A stretch of 64,000 nucleotides of DNA, taken from NCBI RefSeq assembly GCF_011386835.1, contig NC_088792.1, positions 60,888,081-60,952,080 on the forward strand, read 5' to 3'. The notes under the pieces were generated by a model that had not been told where the DNA came from, did not search any database, and was given only the letters and a program-made list of their open reading frames with translations. The DNA comes from Chrysemys picta bellii. Taxonomy: Eukaryota; Chordata; Testudines; Emydidae. The position numbers and the translations under genes were made by a program. Of the stretch, positions 24,238-34,477 are shown one piece after another. The first letter of the stretch is position 1. Every line of letters starts with the position of its first letter.

Positions 24238-24859
24238 ATAAATAGGGGTCAACCAAATTTGCGGCTGTTGAAAATCATGTCACAGACTGTGAAATTTGGT
24301 CTCCCCCATGAAATCTGGCTTTTGGCTGCCAGCTCTGAAGGCAAAGTGGAGATCAGTGGCTGATGGGCAGGCACCCAGCTCTGAAGGGAGAACCGCTGCC
24401 AGCATCAGCATAGAAAAAAGGGTGGCAGTACCACCCCTACTGTGGGAGAGGGATAGCTCAGTGGTTTGAGCATTGGCCTGATAGACCCAAGCTTGTGAGT
24501 TCAATTCTTGAGAGGACCACTTAGGAGTCTGGGGCAGAAATCAATAATTGGTTATGCTAGTGAAGGCAAGAGGCTAGACTTGATGACTTTTCAGGGTCCC
24601 TTCCAGATCTATGAGATAGGTATATCTCCATTTATTTATTTATTTTATACCCCCTAATAGGCTTGTGACCCCCTTTTGGGTCGGGGCCCCCAGTTTGAGA
24701 AATGCAGCTGAGAAATCACACGTTTTTGTGGCTTGGTCCTGGCATAAATAACAAATTTCATGGACGTGTTACACAGCCACAAAATTTGCTATTTATGCTG
24801 TGACCCGAACCGATGAAAAATGTGGGATTTCTCTGAAATTTAAGTAGACCCCTATTTAT
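24238..24859. mobile_element. MITE with AGGGGTC ends, carrying a SINE
   Basis: ATAAATAGGGGTC (24238-24250) and GACCCCTATTTAT (24847-24859) are perfect inverted repeats. Sub-terminal AACCAAATTT and AAATTTAAGT are also inverted. The interior is split by the SINE at 24443-24629. The true TSD cannot be told from the AT-rich outer end of the repeat. Confidence 0.72.
24443..24629 (+). mobile_element. Tortoise Pol III-type SINE, plus strand
   Basis: Head GGGAGAGGGATAGCTCAGTG with A box TAGCTCAGTGG (24454-24464) and B box-like GAGTTCAATTC (24497-24507). The body has GGACCACTTAGGAGTCTGGG and the tail ends CCCTTCCAGATCTATGAGAT. It has the same family and order as the minus-strand copy at 11340. It is inserted in the MITE at 24238-24859. 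Confidence 0.9.
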
Positions 24860-25558
24860 CAATGGAATTCACACTGATATAACACTGGAGTAATGCTGTT
24901 ATGATTCTGCCTGTTAACTTTAATCTTTAAGTGTTTATCTTTTTAAACAGTCACAATTATTAACTACTCAAGGAGTTAAGGTTTTCACTGACTCTACTCT
25001 CTACGTTGCCAGGGGAAATGAATTGCAGATTTTCTTTTTCCTACAGTTGGCTAAGAAATAAACTTTCTGGCATATTTTAAAAACACAAATATTCAGCAAT
25101 ATATTTGGGGCTTATCATCTCTCTCAATGTGCCAGTACAGCAAGTGAACATTCTCATTATCCAGCAAAAGAACTTAGTGTCCACAGTTACCCCTTATATG
25201 AGCTTCCCCCTAATATGGCTACACCATTCAGGCTCCTGTGCTGATTTAAGCCCATTATAAATCTTGGGAGAAATCCTAAATTCATTGGAAGTCAATGAGA
25301 GATATGACATTGACTTTAATGGGAGTTGGGATAACACTCTACAGCTTTATTGATAATACAAAGTGTTAGATAACTTTAGGACATGCACCTCATCAATACA
25401 AAGAATGTTGCGTTCCCAAAAACAAAAATTAGGCCTGGATCCAACAACTGATGGCACGGACTGGGCACACCTCTGCACCCAATTGCAGGATTGGGGCTTT
25501 AAAAGGAGAAACACTTTTTTCAGCAATCAGTTTGTGAAAAGGAGTCTATTTCTGAGAA
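24860..25558. other. No recognised gene (699 bp)
   Basis: Unique-looking AT-rich DNA with no supported feature. The last 8 bases of the interval belong to the left TSD zone of the following MITE. Confidence 0.45.
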
Positions 25559-25566
25559 CTTTCATC

Positions 25567-25750
25567 CAGGGCCACCGAGAGTGGGTTCGGGCCCCGGTGA
25601 AAAAAATTTTTCGGGCCTCCCAGCAAGGGCAGACCGGCTAAACAGGGCCGACCAGAGGGGGGGAAGCCAGGGAAGCCGGGCCCCAGGACCCCTTCCGGAC
25701 CACCGGGCCTCAGTAATTTGTACTGGCTTCCCCCCGTCTCGTCAGCCCTG
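25567..25750. mobile_element. hAT-type MITE, 184 bp, with TSD
   Basis: The 8-bp TSD CTTTCATC is identical at 25559-25566 and 25751-25758. The ends are CAGGGCCACC and GTCAGCCCTG, a short inverted repeat (CAGGGC / GCCCTG). The interior is GC-rich (CCGGGCCCCAGGACCCC), in sharp contrast to its surroundings. Confidence 0.9.
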
Positions 25751-25758
25751 CTTTCATC

Positions 25759-27371
25759 ACAAGACCAGAAATTTCACCTGCGATCTTGAATTCTATCATG
25801 TCCCCATATCAAGTAATTCAATAAAGCAAATGCCATGGTCTGATGGCTTATTGTAGTGAATCAAATATCCAAAGATGGAATGTGGGCCTCACCCTTTAAA
25901 ATGTGGCCATGAAAAGGAAATACACTTGACACCTGCCCAAATCCCACATTTGCACATGCAGTCTATGGGATCACACACCTACTCTAGCTACCCAGGAGTA
26001 CATGCAAGAGCAATTTTTGGCAGGTGTGGCCATTGCATCCATGTTTGGAAATTTGGTCAAATTCATTTTAAAATACAAAGAGGAAGGTTCAATCATAAAT
26101 CATAAAATTTCTTCTCCCTATTTGTCAAACGTAGTTTAAATGCATAAATAAATCCCTAAGTAAAACACAGTCACCGAGAAATTAAATACCATTAAAAATC
26201 TTTTCCCATCTCACCGTACCGAGTGCTAGTATTATACATTATGAAATAAACAGTAAACTGAGGACTCCTCCACTGTACTGCATTGACATATGTCATTCAC
26301 TGAGTTCTTTACTTTTTTCAAAATATGGAATTAAAATTAGTCCAGTTTCACTTTAAATTGTCCATCAGCCGCTCACTTTAAAACAAACTATATTAATTTT
26401 GTAAAATATATCCACTTCATGTTCTGTTTGTCTGTTGAGGGAATTATACCACCGGCATTGCTGTTATATCTGAGTGTCTCTTTGTTTAACACTACTGTAA
26501 GCAGTGCTGTGTTCTACACTTTATAGAACTCCTGTGTTGGAGTCTTATGTTTAATAGTAAAGGTACATTTTACCCTGTAATTTGATGATTAAATAGAGTA
26601 AAATGTTGTACAATGGATTAAATTTTCTTGTACTTATACTTTTCTCTGCCAGAATGGATTTTTTTTTAATAAACCATCAGTCAGCAACTAAAGGCCCAAC
26701 ACTTCCTCCCAATTACACAGGTGCAGTTGTAGTTTTCTACATGGAAAAACTAAACTGTTTTTTTCCGAGTCTGCTCAGTCCATGTTAGTTATGGCCTGTA
26801 GCCATAGCATCCAGGATAGTGACCTCTCCAGATCTTAATGGGGTGGGTCCTGTTTAACACCTCAATGAAAAGCCACCAAGAAAACCCATCATTTGGTAGG
26901 AAGTAGTGTTAGTGTAGGTGGCATTCTTCCTTTTGAGTCAGTACTATTGCACAAAATGTCCCACTAGCAGAGCAGGAGGGGACACTGTGCTGATGAGATG
27001 AAAAGCTATGGCCCTTACCACTTGTGCTCATTAAAGAGCCAATATCAGTTTTCTCGACATCAGAGTTGTTAAGCCCAGTGTACTCCCTACATTTCACTAT
27101 GTGTAATTACATTCTAGCTACTTAAATTCCATCTGCAGTTTCAACTGGATAAGCCATTCTTCATATCATCCTGTCCTGAAGTATTGTGTAGTGTTACTAT
27201 GCATAAACAGCTGTTGCAGTCCAATATATAAACATCTGCATTTGAATGGGGGGTGAAATAATTTCTGTTAAAATAAACCAAAAAAAGAAAACAAACAAAA
27301 AAATCCCAAACAAAAAAACCCTGACACAGGTGTTATATCCAGGCATAACTCAGCTGAAGACAACAGTGTTA
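25759..27371. other. No recognised gene (about 1.6 kb)
   Basis: AT-rich DNA. Frames at 25875-26105 and 26603-26788 have no motif. An A-rich run lies around 27276-27320. Confidence 0.45.
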
Positions 27372-27379
27372 CTATAGAT

Positions 27380-27511
27380 CAGTGGTTTCCAACCTGTTGC
27401 CTGCAGACCCCTGTGGGTCCGAAGACTATGTCTAAAATTTCCAAAGGGGTCTACACCTCCATTTGAAATTGTTTAGAGATCTGCAAATGAAAAAAAGGTT
27501 GTAAACCACTG
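27380..27511. mobile_element. hAT (Charlie/MER-like) MITE, 132 bp
   Basis: CAGTGGTTTCCAACCT and AGGTTGTAAACCACTG are near-perfect inverted ends of the CAGTGGTT class. The 8-bp TSD is CTATAGAT at 27372-27379 and CTATAAAT at 27512-27519, with one mismatch. Confidence 0.85.
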
Positions 27512-27599
27512 CTATAAATTAACAGTGTCACAGAGAGCAGAATTTGGCTTATAATTTGTAAAAGTGCTTTGGGTTTCTTTGGGCTGAGAACTTGCTAGT

Positions 27600-27616
27600 T
27601 ATATATATATATATAA
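27600..27616. repeat. (AT)n microsatellite
   Basis: A run of TA/AT dinucleotides directly before the tail end of the SINE at 27617. Confidence 0.7.
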
Positions 27617-27796
27617 AATCATAGAAAACCGGGGGGGGGGGGACCTCAGGAGGTCACCTAGTCCAACCCCCTGCTCAAAGCAGGACCCATCCCCAGATAG
27701 ATTGCCCCAGTTATCTAAATGACCCCCTCAAGGATTGAACTCAAAAATCCTGGGTTTAGCAAGCCAATGCTCAAACCACTGAGCTATTCCTCCCGG
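27617..27796 (-). mobile_element. Tortoise Pol III-type SINE, minus strand
   Basis: Read on the plus strand from the 3' tail: AATCATAGAAAACC, a G run, AGTCCAACCCCCTGCTCAAA, then the reverse complement of the tRNA-like head (ACCACTGAGCTATTCCTCCC). The tail words match the CR1 LINE 3' end, so CR1 enzymes could have mobilised it. Confidence 0.88.
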
Positions 27797-27992
27797 CATC
27801 AAAATGTTAAAACATGATCTTTTAATGTAACACACCCACATGACTTTGCTTGCCTAAAAATTGAGCAAGACATAGACAAGTCAAATAAAAATAGTTAAAA
27901 TAATGTCATTCTGATTGTAAAGTTTGCATTTTAAATTCTCCCATTGGTATATGCAGATTTAAGCACAGATAGAGGAGAAAATAGACTTTTTT

Positions 27993-28100
27993 AGGCCTTG
28001 TCTACACTAGAAAGTTTTGGTGCTTTAACAATGCTGATATGGTACAACCTCCCCATCTAGAGCTGATGGCATTACACCACTAAAAAAGTGCAGACAAATT
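27993..28100. mobile_element. Harbinger-like MITE fragment
   Basis: TTAGGCCTTGTCTACACTAG at the left resembles the ends of the Harbinger-type element at 41477 and its TTA target. GTGCAGACAA at 28089-28098 may be the other end. It directly abuts the DIRS terminal repeat. Confidence 0.5.
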
Positions 28101-28110
28101 CAAGTTAGAA

Positions 28111-28482
28111 AGAGAAAGTTAGTCACCTTGCAGCAACTGAGCTTCTTCGAGATGTGTGTCCCTTTTGGTGCGTCACTCTAGGTGATGGTGTGTCCCGGCG
28201 CCGTTGATCGGAGATCTTCGGTAGCAGTGCCTGCTCGGGACACACGCGCTCAGTTGGTATCTCCCGTTTCATTGGAATCTTCCTGAGCACGTGAGTCCCG
28301 CACTCTCCTCAGTTCCTTCTCTACTGTGGAGAAATCATATTAGTATTACAAAGTAGAGGGGTGGAGGGTGGGGAGTGGAGCACCCACAGGGACACACATC
28401 TCGAAGAATCTCAGTTACTGCAAGGTGAGTAACTTTCTCTTCTTCTTCGAGTGCTGTCCCTGTGGGTGCTCCATTCTAGGTG
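28111..28482 (-). repeat. DIRS terminal inverted-repeat complex
   Basis: The left arm 28111-28178 and the right arm 28373-28440 are near-perfect inverted repeats of about 66 bp (AGAGAAAGTT...CACCTTGCAG...TTCTTCGAGATGTGTGTCCC). The spacer is about 195 bp. A third copy of the arm's inner half follows at 28442-28482 in the left arm's orientation. DIRS elements carry inverted terminal repeats and an internal complementary region near the recombinase end. This arrangement fits that, but arm boundaries were set by eye. Confidence 0.75.
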
Positions 28483-29585
28483 AATGTGAAGCAGAACCCA
28501 CTATGGCTAGTGGGATTTTGGAGTTGTGTGAGGGACAACGGTAGACAGTACCATATGGTGTCTTCTGTGGTATCCAGTGATAGTATAATGTTTGGCAAAT
28601 GTGTGGTCAGATGGCCATGTGGCCGCCTTGCATATGTCTGTAACAGGTACGTTGTGGAGGAAGGCAATGGATGTTGACATTGCTTTAGTAAAATGAGTCC
28701 TAACACCAGCTGGTGGTTGAACATTCTGGGTCTGATAGCAGGATCTGGTGCAGACTGAGATCCACTTGGAGAGTGTTTGCTTAGAGAGAGCGTCACCCTT
28801 TGATCTCTTGATAGTAGAAACAAATAGCCTAGGGGATTCATGACATGGTTTAGTTCTCTCAAGATAGAATGCAAGAGCCAGTCAGACGTCGAGGGTATGT
28901 AATGCAGCCTCCTGTGGAGTCACGTGAGGCTTGGGATGGAATACAGATAAGTGTATTGACTGGTTAAGGTTGAAGGTAGACACCACCTTGGGGAGGAATT
29001 TGGAGCGGGTTCGTATAGTAAGCTTGTGTTTAGAGAAAATGGTGTGGGAGGGTAGACCATCAGGGCACTTATTTCACCAACCCTTCTTGTTGACATTATG
29101 GCAACCAAGAAAGCCACTTTCATGGACATGTGGAGCAGGGAAGAGGTGGCCAGGGATTTGAAAGGGGGTTTCATAAGAGTGCGGAGAACTCCAGGAGGTT
29201 ATTGGTGAATAATTCTCAGGGTAGAGATTTTGCATTCCCGTGAAGAAGCGTTTGATGGTGGGGTGGGCAAAAGTGAATAGCTGTCCAGAGTGTCATGGAA
29301 GATGATAAGGGCCGCGAGGTGTACTCTGATAGATGTGAGTGAAAGCCCGTCCTGTTTTAGTTTGAAAACATAGTGAGTGAGGGTTGCAGTCTGGGGTATT
29401 AGGCATCTGTGGAAGCACCAGATGGAGAAGCATTTCCACTTTTGCAGGTAAGTGTAAGAAGTGGAGTCCCTTCTACTGTGCAGGAGGACGTGTTGGACTT
29501 GTTCTGAACAGGCTAATTCATGGGATTGAAACCATGAAGGAACCACGCCGTCAGATGGAGTTTCCAGAGCTGCAGATGAAGAAGC
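28476..29585 (-). pseudogene. DIRS tyrosine recombinase, broken
   Basis: Three minus-strand frames in order (29199-29585, 28920-29174, 28476-28874) form the tyrosine recombinase that integrates DIRS elements. The first has the SAM-like N-terminal domain: STSYTYLQKWKCFSIW, then LTSIRVHLAALIIFHD. The second has KVAFLVAIMSTRRVGEISAL, with the first catalytic arginine (box A). The third is the C-terminal region, whose expected H-x-x-R and final tyrosine boxes are disrupted. Frames change between pieces and stop codons separate them, so the gene is dead. The reverse transcriptase lies upstream and is cut by the solo LTR at 29586. The enzyme would join circular element DNA into the genome without a TSD. 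Confidence 0.85.
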
Positions 29586-30571
29586 TGTCATAACTATAAA
29601 GGGAAGGGTAACAGCTGTCCTGTGTACAGTACTATAAAATCCCTCCTGGCCAGAGACTCCAAAATCCTTTTCCCTGTAAAGGGTTAAGAAGCTCAGGTAA
29701 CCTGGCTGGCATCTGACCTAAAGGACCAATAAGGGCACAAGATACTTTCAAATCTTGGGTGGGAGGGAGGGGAAAGGCTGTTGTTTGTGTTCTTTGTTTG
29801 GGAGTGTGTTCGTTCTCGGGACTGAGAGGGACCAGACATCAATCCAGGTTCTCCACATCTTTCTAAACAAGTCTCTCCTATTTCAAACTTGTAAGTAAAT
29901 AGCCAGGCAAGGCGTGTTAGTTTTCCTTTGTTTTCTCAACTTGTAAATGTACCTTTTACTAAAGTGTTTATCTTTGTTTGCTGTACTTTAAACCTGAGAC
30001 TAGAGGGGAGTCCTCTGAGCTCTTTAAGTTTGATTACCCTGTAAGGTTAATTTCCATACTGATTTTACAAAAATGATTTTTACCTTTTTTTCTTTAATTA
30101 AAAGCTTTCTTTTTAGAACCTGATTGATTTTTCCTTGTTTTTAGATCCAAGGGGGTTGGATCTGTATTCACCAGGAGTTGGTGAAAGGAAGGAGGGGGAA
30201 AGGTTAATTTCTCCTTGTTTTAGATCCAAGGGGATTGGATCTGTGTTCACCAGGAGTTGGTGGGAGGAAGGAGGGGGGATGGTTAATTTCTCCTTGTTTT
30301 AAGATCCAAGGGGTTTGGATCTGTATTCACCAGGAGTTGGTGAAAGGAAGGAGGGGGAAAGGTTAATTTCTCCTTGTTTTAGATCCAAGGGGTTTGGATC
30401 TGTATTCACCAGGGAATTGGTGAAAGGTTTTCTCAGGGCTTCCCAGGGTGGGAATCTAATTGGGAAATGGTGGCAGCGGACCAGAGCTAAGCTGGTAGTT
30501 AAGCTTAGAAGTTTTCATGCAGGCCCCTACATTTGTACCCTAAAGTTCAAAGTGGGGATCCAGCCTTGACA
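29586..30571 (+). mobile_element. Solo LTR, 986 bp, with 5-bp TSD
   Basis: It begins TGTCATAAC and ends CCTTGACA, giving the inverted ends TGTCA / TGACA. The 5-bp TSD GAAGC is at 29581-29585 and 30572-30576. No primer-binding site or polypurine tract adjoins it, so it is a solo LTR left by recombination between two LTRs. It sits inside the DIRS coding region: the DIRS frame stops at its left edge. It contains an ATTAAA at 30088-30093 as possible polyadenylation signal and an internal 80-bp tandem repeat. Strand is assigned from that signal only and is tentative. Confidence 0.82.
30132..30428. repeat. 80-bp tandem repeat, about 3.7 units, in the solo LTR
   Basis: Units start at 30132, 30212, 30291 and 30371. 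Each reads TCCTTGTTTT(T)AGATCC, then CACCAGGAGTTGGTG, GGAAGGAGGGGG and GGTTAATTTC. Units differ by a few bases, including AAGGGGA/TTTGG changes. The last unit is partial and has CAGGGAATTGGTG. Confidence 0.93.
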
Positions 30572-30760
30572 GAAGCCAACCACAGTTGTGGTCTGTCTGG
30601 AGAGGACGGATGGACGTGCGTAGCAGGTAAGAATAGGGACCAGCTAAAGCATTGGACTTTTAGTCTGACCAGGGCTCATAGGAGGCATAGAGCAGCATTT
30701 CCCCTAGAGACTGAAACCAATGGGGATAAACCCAAACAAGAATGGCCAGATCCCTCAAAC

Positions 30761-30940
30761 TCATAGAATATCAGGGTTGGAAGTGATCTCAGGAAGTCAT
30801 CTAGTCCAACCCCCTGCTCAAAGCAGGACCCATCCCAAGACAGATTTTTGCCCCAGATCCCTAAGTGGCCCCCTCAAGGATTAAACTCACAACTGTGCAT
30901 TTAACAGGCCAATGCTCAAATCACTGAACTAGCTCTCCCC
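30761..30940 (-). mobile_element. Tortoise Pol III-type SINE inserted in pol tail
   Basis: Plus-strand order: CATAGAATATCAGGGTTGGA, AGTCCAACCCCCTGCTCAAA, CCCTAAGTGGCCCCCTCAAG, then the head reverse complement with CACTGAACTAGCTCTCCC. It shares its tail with the CR1 at 158. Flanks show no clear TSD. Confidence 0.88.
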
Positions 30941-31266
30941 CTGTAATACTAGTCAGTATTACCCGATGACAGGGAAATAGACAATATGGGTAATGAACCA
31001 CCAGTCTTAAGAAGGTCCCACAGGGCTAACAAGGGTGCACTGCCTGTTAAATTTAGAGATGATTATGTTATTGGTTCTATGTAGTATTTTAATGAATATT
31101 GTCATGTATGGTATGAAGAAGTCGATGTGGAATGTTTAATATGTTAAATGTTCTTTTCATAATTGTTAATGGGTTTTTGATATGACATGATACGATGTGG
31201 GTATATGTTGTTAATATGGGGGCCCGGATGTACTGGTGTGAATATTGTGGTCGTGGCAGAATTTTA

Positions 31267-31277
31267 GCAAGGGGGAA
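31267..31277 (+). other. Polypurine tract before the 3' LTR
   Basis: GCAAGGGGGAA lies directly before the LTR start TGTAAGG at 31278, which sets the element orientation as plus. Confidence 0.78.
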
Positions 31278-32446
31278 TGTAAGGGGACTGTTGCCCCCCT
31301 ACTAACATTCAGTGGGGATGTTTTGGTTGGTTTGCTCTCAGCAACAAAAGGGGAAGGGTCGATGGGAAATCAGGACACTGAGACTGACAGTCCCCAGGGG
31401 CAATGGGGAGAGGCCAATGCTCTAGGTCAGCCTGATTGACAGGACGGACAGGCTAATCAAGGAGTCAGGAGGGTCCCCTCCTCCATGTGATCTGGAATTG
31501 TTTGGGTCAGACAGAGTGGGGCCGAGCTAAGGAGAGAGCAGGAGCCCAAGTTAAGCTGCTGGGAGCAGAGCTGCAGCCCCAAAGCCAGAGCACAGCCCAG
31601 AGAGAGCAGACCTGCCCTAGGAGCAGAGCTGCAGCAACCAGAGCCAGAGGGGCTGGAGCAACAGCCCAGGGAGCTGGAGGCAGAGCAGCAGCAGCAGCCG
31701 TGCTGAGGCAGAGTGGAGCAGTCCAGAGCCAGGTATGGTGAGCAGCTGAGGAGAGCGAGGGGGACCCTGGGCAGTGGGCCCAGCACAGGGAGACACATCA
31801 GCCAAGAGGCTCTGCAGGCCAGACTTGGAGGGGGATTGTAACCCTGACAGGGCGGGGGCAATGCTGGGAAGAAGGGTCCTGCCACTGAGAACGTGTGGCC
31901 ACCGCCAGAGCAAGTGTCCAACCCACAGCATCGCTGCAGTACGGCCAGGGCTTGAGAAGGAGCCTGGGACCTACAAGGAACAGACTGAACTGCCCTGACA
32001 TTCCAGAGACACTGTTTGTGATGTTCCCTCCCACAGAGCGGGGTGATGTGTTTCCTTTAACCTTTTCCCATTTTTCCTTATTCCTTTTAAAACTAATTGT
32101 TAATTAAATAAACTGTATTGCTTTAAATCTTATGTAATATTCAGTGGGTCAGGAAAGCATCCATTGCAGAGAGAGTACTCTGGAGTGGGGACACCCTAGC
32201 CCCTGACCTAGGTGACCATAGCAAGGTTGGGGGTCGAGCCCCCCCAGGAATCTTGGGCCCAGCCTTGTTGGGGTTAGGAGGACTCTGCCAGACAGGAGAG
32301 TGGAAGGGGAATCCTCGAGGGCAGGGAGGCCTCTGGGCAAAGGAAGTGGGAGCAAGGACTCATATCCTTCTGCTAGCCCATTTCACCGGGGTAGTGCAGA
32401 AGCCCAGAAAGTTCCCCACAATAGCGGGACCATTCCCCCGCTTACA
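31278..32446 (+). mobile_element. 3' LTR of plus-strand LTR retrotransposon, 1169 bp
   Basis: Begins TGTAAGGGGACTG after a polypurine tract and ends CCCGCTTACA; TGTAAG and CTTACA are exact inverted ends. The middle (31500-31990) is purine-rich with many CAGAGC words. A plus-strand AATAAA lies at 32107-32112, followed by a region that would be the end of R and U5. The element interior lies to the left. The exon at 32522 begins only 75 bp further on, so it landed in the ABCB locus. Confidence 0.85.
32107..32112 (+). terminator. Polyadenylation signal in the plus-strand LTR
   Basis: AATAAA within TTAATTAAATAAACTG, about 340 bp before the LTR end. Confidence 0.6.
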
Positions 32447-32521
32447 CATAGCTGATTAAAGTAGTTACTAGAATGCAAACTGCTGTTCCGACCAACTGGT
32501 TTATTGATTATGAGAGTTTAC

Positions 32522-32629
32522 CTGCAAAAACCAAGTGATAAAGCAAACACCACTTATAACAGCAAATGTGGTGGAGAAAATGTTAGCTTCATGGCAGATC
32601 CTCTCCGGATCATCTTTTATTGAGAAGAT
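32522..32629 (-). pseudogene. ABCB5: ABCB5-like exon, TMD2 helix segment (108 bp)
   Basis: The acceptor CTATTTTTGCAG precedes it and the donor GTAAAC follows. The 36-codon open frame ends FAVISGVCFITWFLQ. It aligns with the second transmembrane half of ABCB1/4/5 just before the GLFYGRAG/GFTFGKAG block, and its 108-bp length is the family length. No stop. It is the furthest downstream exon recognised. The LTR begins 75 bp below its donor. Confidence 0.8.
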
Positions 32630-33581
32630 CTGCAAAAATAGAAGGAAAAACATCCAAATATTTTGTTAGCCAGCCTATTAATAGATGCTGTATAACGCTA
32701 TAGAGACTAGAATGGAGTTTCTTACATACCTGGGGAAGAAGAGAGGAGAGCGTTTATATGAATGGATATTTCAAGGTTAAAGTTAACAAGGACTAAGGGT
32801 TAAATTTTCAAAAGCCTCACACTGACTTTTCTGCCTCACACTGGCTCCCTCCTGATAGTCATGGTGCTGTACCTCTGCTGCCTGGCTACAGAGAATCACC
32901 TTTGTTACCATGAGCCTCCAGGTCCCTCAGAGGAGTGTGGATCTGATCTACTAGTAGATCTACAGTAGATCTGAATAGCAGGTAGCAGGTGATTCGAACT
33001 GAGCTCTGGGGCCAGACTCACTGGCAAAGATCTGCCAACAAAGGACAGAGCTGAATTTAGATGGTCCCTCCAAAATAATATTTAATAATTAAATATTGTA
33101 TTTATTTCAATTCAAGACAATATCTACCCTCCACAGGAAACCCTATAAACAACACTGTTAAGCAAGTAGGCTACCCAATATGCAGGACACCAGCCAAGTG
33201 TGTGTTTGGGTGTTCTAAATCCAAGCCCAGCATCTGCAACAAATTCCTAATGTAAAAGGTGAGGCTGCTCAGAACAGAAAACACCCTATGGTATTTAAAA
33301 CGCTTGCCCGTGATTTATGTAACTTCCAAGTGATCCACTCTCTGAAGGCTGTGAGGCTCACTTTGTAAGAGTTTGACTTCTGTTAAATCTCCCAGCATCA
33401 GATGGGAGGAACAGTGGCTGATTGGCCCAAAATCTTGTGTATTATAGTTGGGAAAAATATCCCCAACTTTTTCTCCACTTGTCTCCTTTCTCCTTGAGAA
33501 CTTGTATAGCTATAATTCTTTGTATATTACTATTTTAATACCTATGTAAACAGTACTATGCTCTAGAATGACTGTACTCAC
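32630..33581. other. Intronic DNA; expected NBD1 exons not seen
   Basis: Unique AT-rich DNA. In an intact ABCB gene several exons (Q-loop, signature, Walker B, linker, first TMD2 helices) belong between the exons on either side. No coding match to them was seen. Confidence 0.55.
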
Positions 33582-33706
33582 CACTTCTTCTGTGGATCAT
33601 AAAACCTCTGAAGCAGCTGGACCATTGTGCTCTTACCACATCCACTGCTTCCAACCAATGCCACCGTTTGTCCACAGTCAATTTTCAGAGTGAGACCTTT
33701 CAAAAC
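33582..33706 (-). pseudogene. ABCB5: ABCB5-like exon with NBD1 Walker A (125 bp)
   Basis: Acceptor CTACCACAAG and donor GTGAGT are good. The frame reads VLKGLTLKI, then [19 protein letters not shown] and [17 protein letters not shown] (33626-33652) is the ATP-binding Walker A loop of the first nucleotide-binding domain. Length matches the family. The following exons with the Q-loop, LSGGQ signature and Walker B are not present in the 0.95 kb before the next recognised exon. Confidence 0.88.
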
Positions 33707-33766
33707 CTTGTGGTAGTTAAAAAAATAAAATGTAGAACAATCTCAAATTAACGAGATTCTGTCACT

Positions 33767-33889
33767 TAGGGTGACCAGAGGGCAAGTGTGAAAAATCGGG
33801 ATGGGGGTGGTGGGTAATAGGTGCCTATATAAGAAAAAGCCTCCAAAATCGGGACTGTCCCTATAAAATCAGGACATCTGGTCACCCTA
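33767..33889. mobile_element. MITE with AGGGTGACCAGA ends, 123 bp, TSD
   Basis: TAGGGTGACCAGA and TCTGGTCACCCTA are perfect 13-bp inverted ends. The 8-bp TSD CTGTCACT is identical at 33759-33766 and 33890-33897. The body carries AATCGGGACTGTCCCTATAA. Eight-base TSD points to hAT. It lies in the ABCB5 intron. Confidence 0.93.
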
Positions 33890-33897
33890 CTGTCACT

Positions 33898-34477
33898 AAA
33901 TCCTGCCAGATTTATCCCTGCTACATTTCAAAACCCACTCATTCCCATTGCAAATTCTGGCTCTGATCTTGTCTCATACCTCAACCACTGGAACCTGCCC
34001 TTCCTGACACCTCACATACTCTAATTTGTCCAGTGTTCTGCAGCAAAAAGTCATCTACTCTCATGATTCTGACCACATTCAGTCCCTCTTGAAGTCCTTC
34101 CATTGGCTCCTGCACACCTCCTGCATCACAGTCATGCCCTTGGGCTCACCTTCAGGACCCTGCATAACTTTGCTTCTTCCAATCTCTCTTCTCTTGTCCT
34201 TTTTAGAGGCCACACCTTTCTTGCCTCACTCAGCTCAAACATTCCATTGGCTGACAACCCCTTTTTACATTCTTCTCCAACACTCTTCTCCATGCCTTCT
34301 TTTATGTTTCCTCTCTACGCATGGAACTCAAATCAACCGCCTGACTCCAATCTGCCATGCTTCCATCCTGTCCTCTAAAGCACACAATTCTTTTAGCATA
34401 ATACACAAGTAACATGCCGTGTTTCAAGTTGTAGTCACAGTGACTACAACACAGCACAGAATAGGTGTTTCTCCTAC
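33898..34477. other. Intron, no recognised feature (580 bp)
   Basis: The plus-strand frames at 34026-34412 are pyrimidine-rich chance frames. A diverged repeat (CTCCTGCACACCTCCTGCAT, then CACCTTCAGGACCCTGCATA) may be an old element but was not identified. Confidence 0.4.

Larger units (their letters stand above)
30577..31277 (+). pseudogene. 3' end of LTR retrotransposon interior (pol tail)
   Basis: Reading the plus strand after the SINE, a frame runs from about 30954 to a stop at 31084. It contains PPVLRRSHRANKGALPV and ends YVIGSM. The RRSxRxxKG pattern is characteristic of the C-terminal tail of integrase in LTR retrotransposons. A plus-strand frame before the SINE (to 30766) appears to be the same coding region continuing, split by the SINE at 30761. 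About 190 bp of non-coding DNA follow, then the polypurine tract. The left limit, where DIRS sequence ends, is uncertain. No 5' LTR of this element is visible, so only its 3' end is present. Confidence 0.6.

Noticed and set aside
24443..24515. tRNA-like A and B boxes
   Set aside because: They are the head of a SINE with its body and tail attached, and the fold is not that of a working tRNA.
28441..28490. TTCTTCTTCGAGTGCTGTCC considered as a separate SINE
   Set aside because: It matches the inner half of the adjacent DIRS terminal arm and sits next to the recombinase frame, so it is part of the DIRS end.
31457..31931. Minus-strand leucine/serine-rich frame in the plus-strand LTR
   Set aside because: Shadow of the purine-rich CAGAGC tract; no motif and opposite to the LTR's direction.
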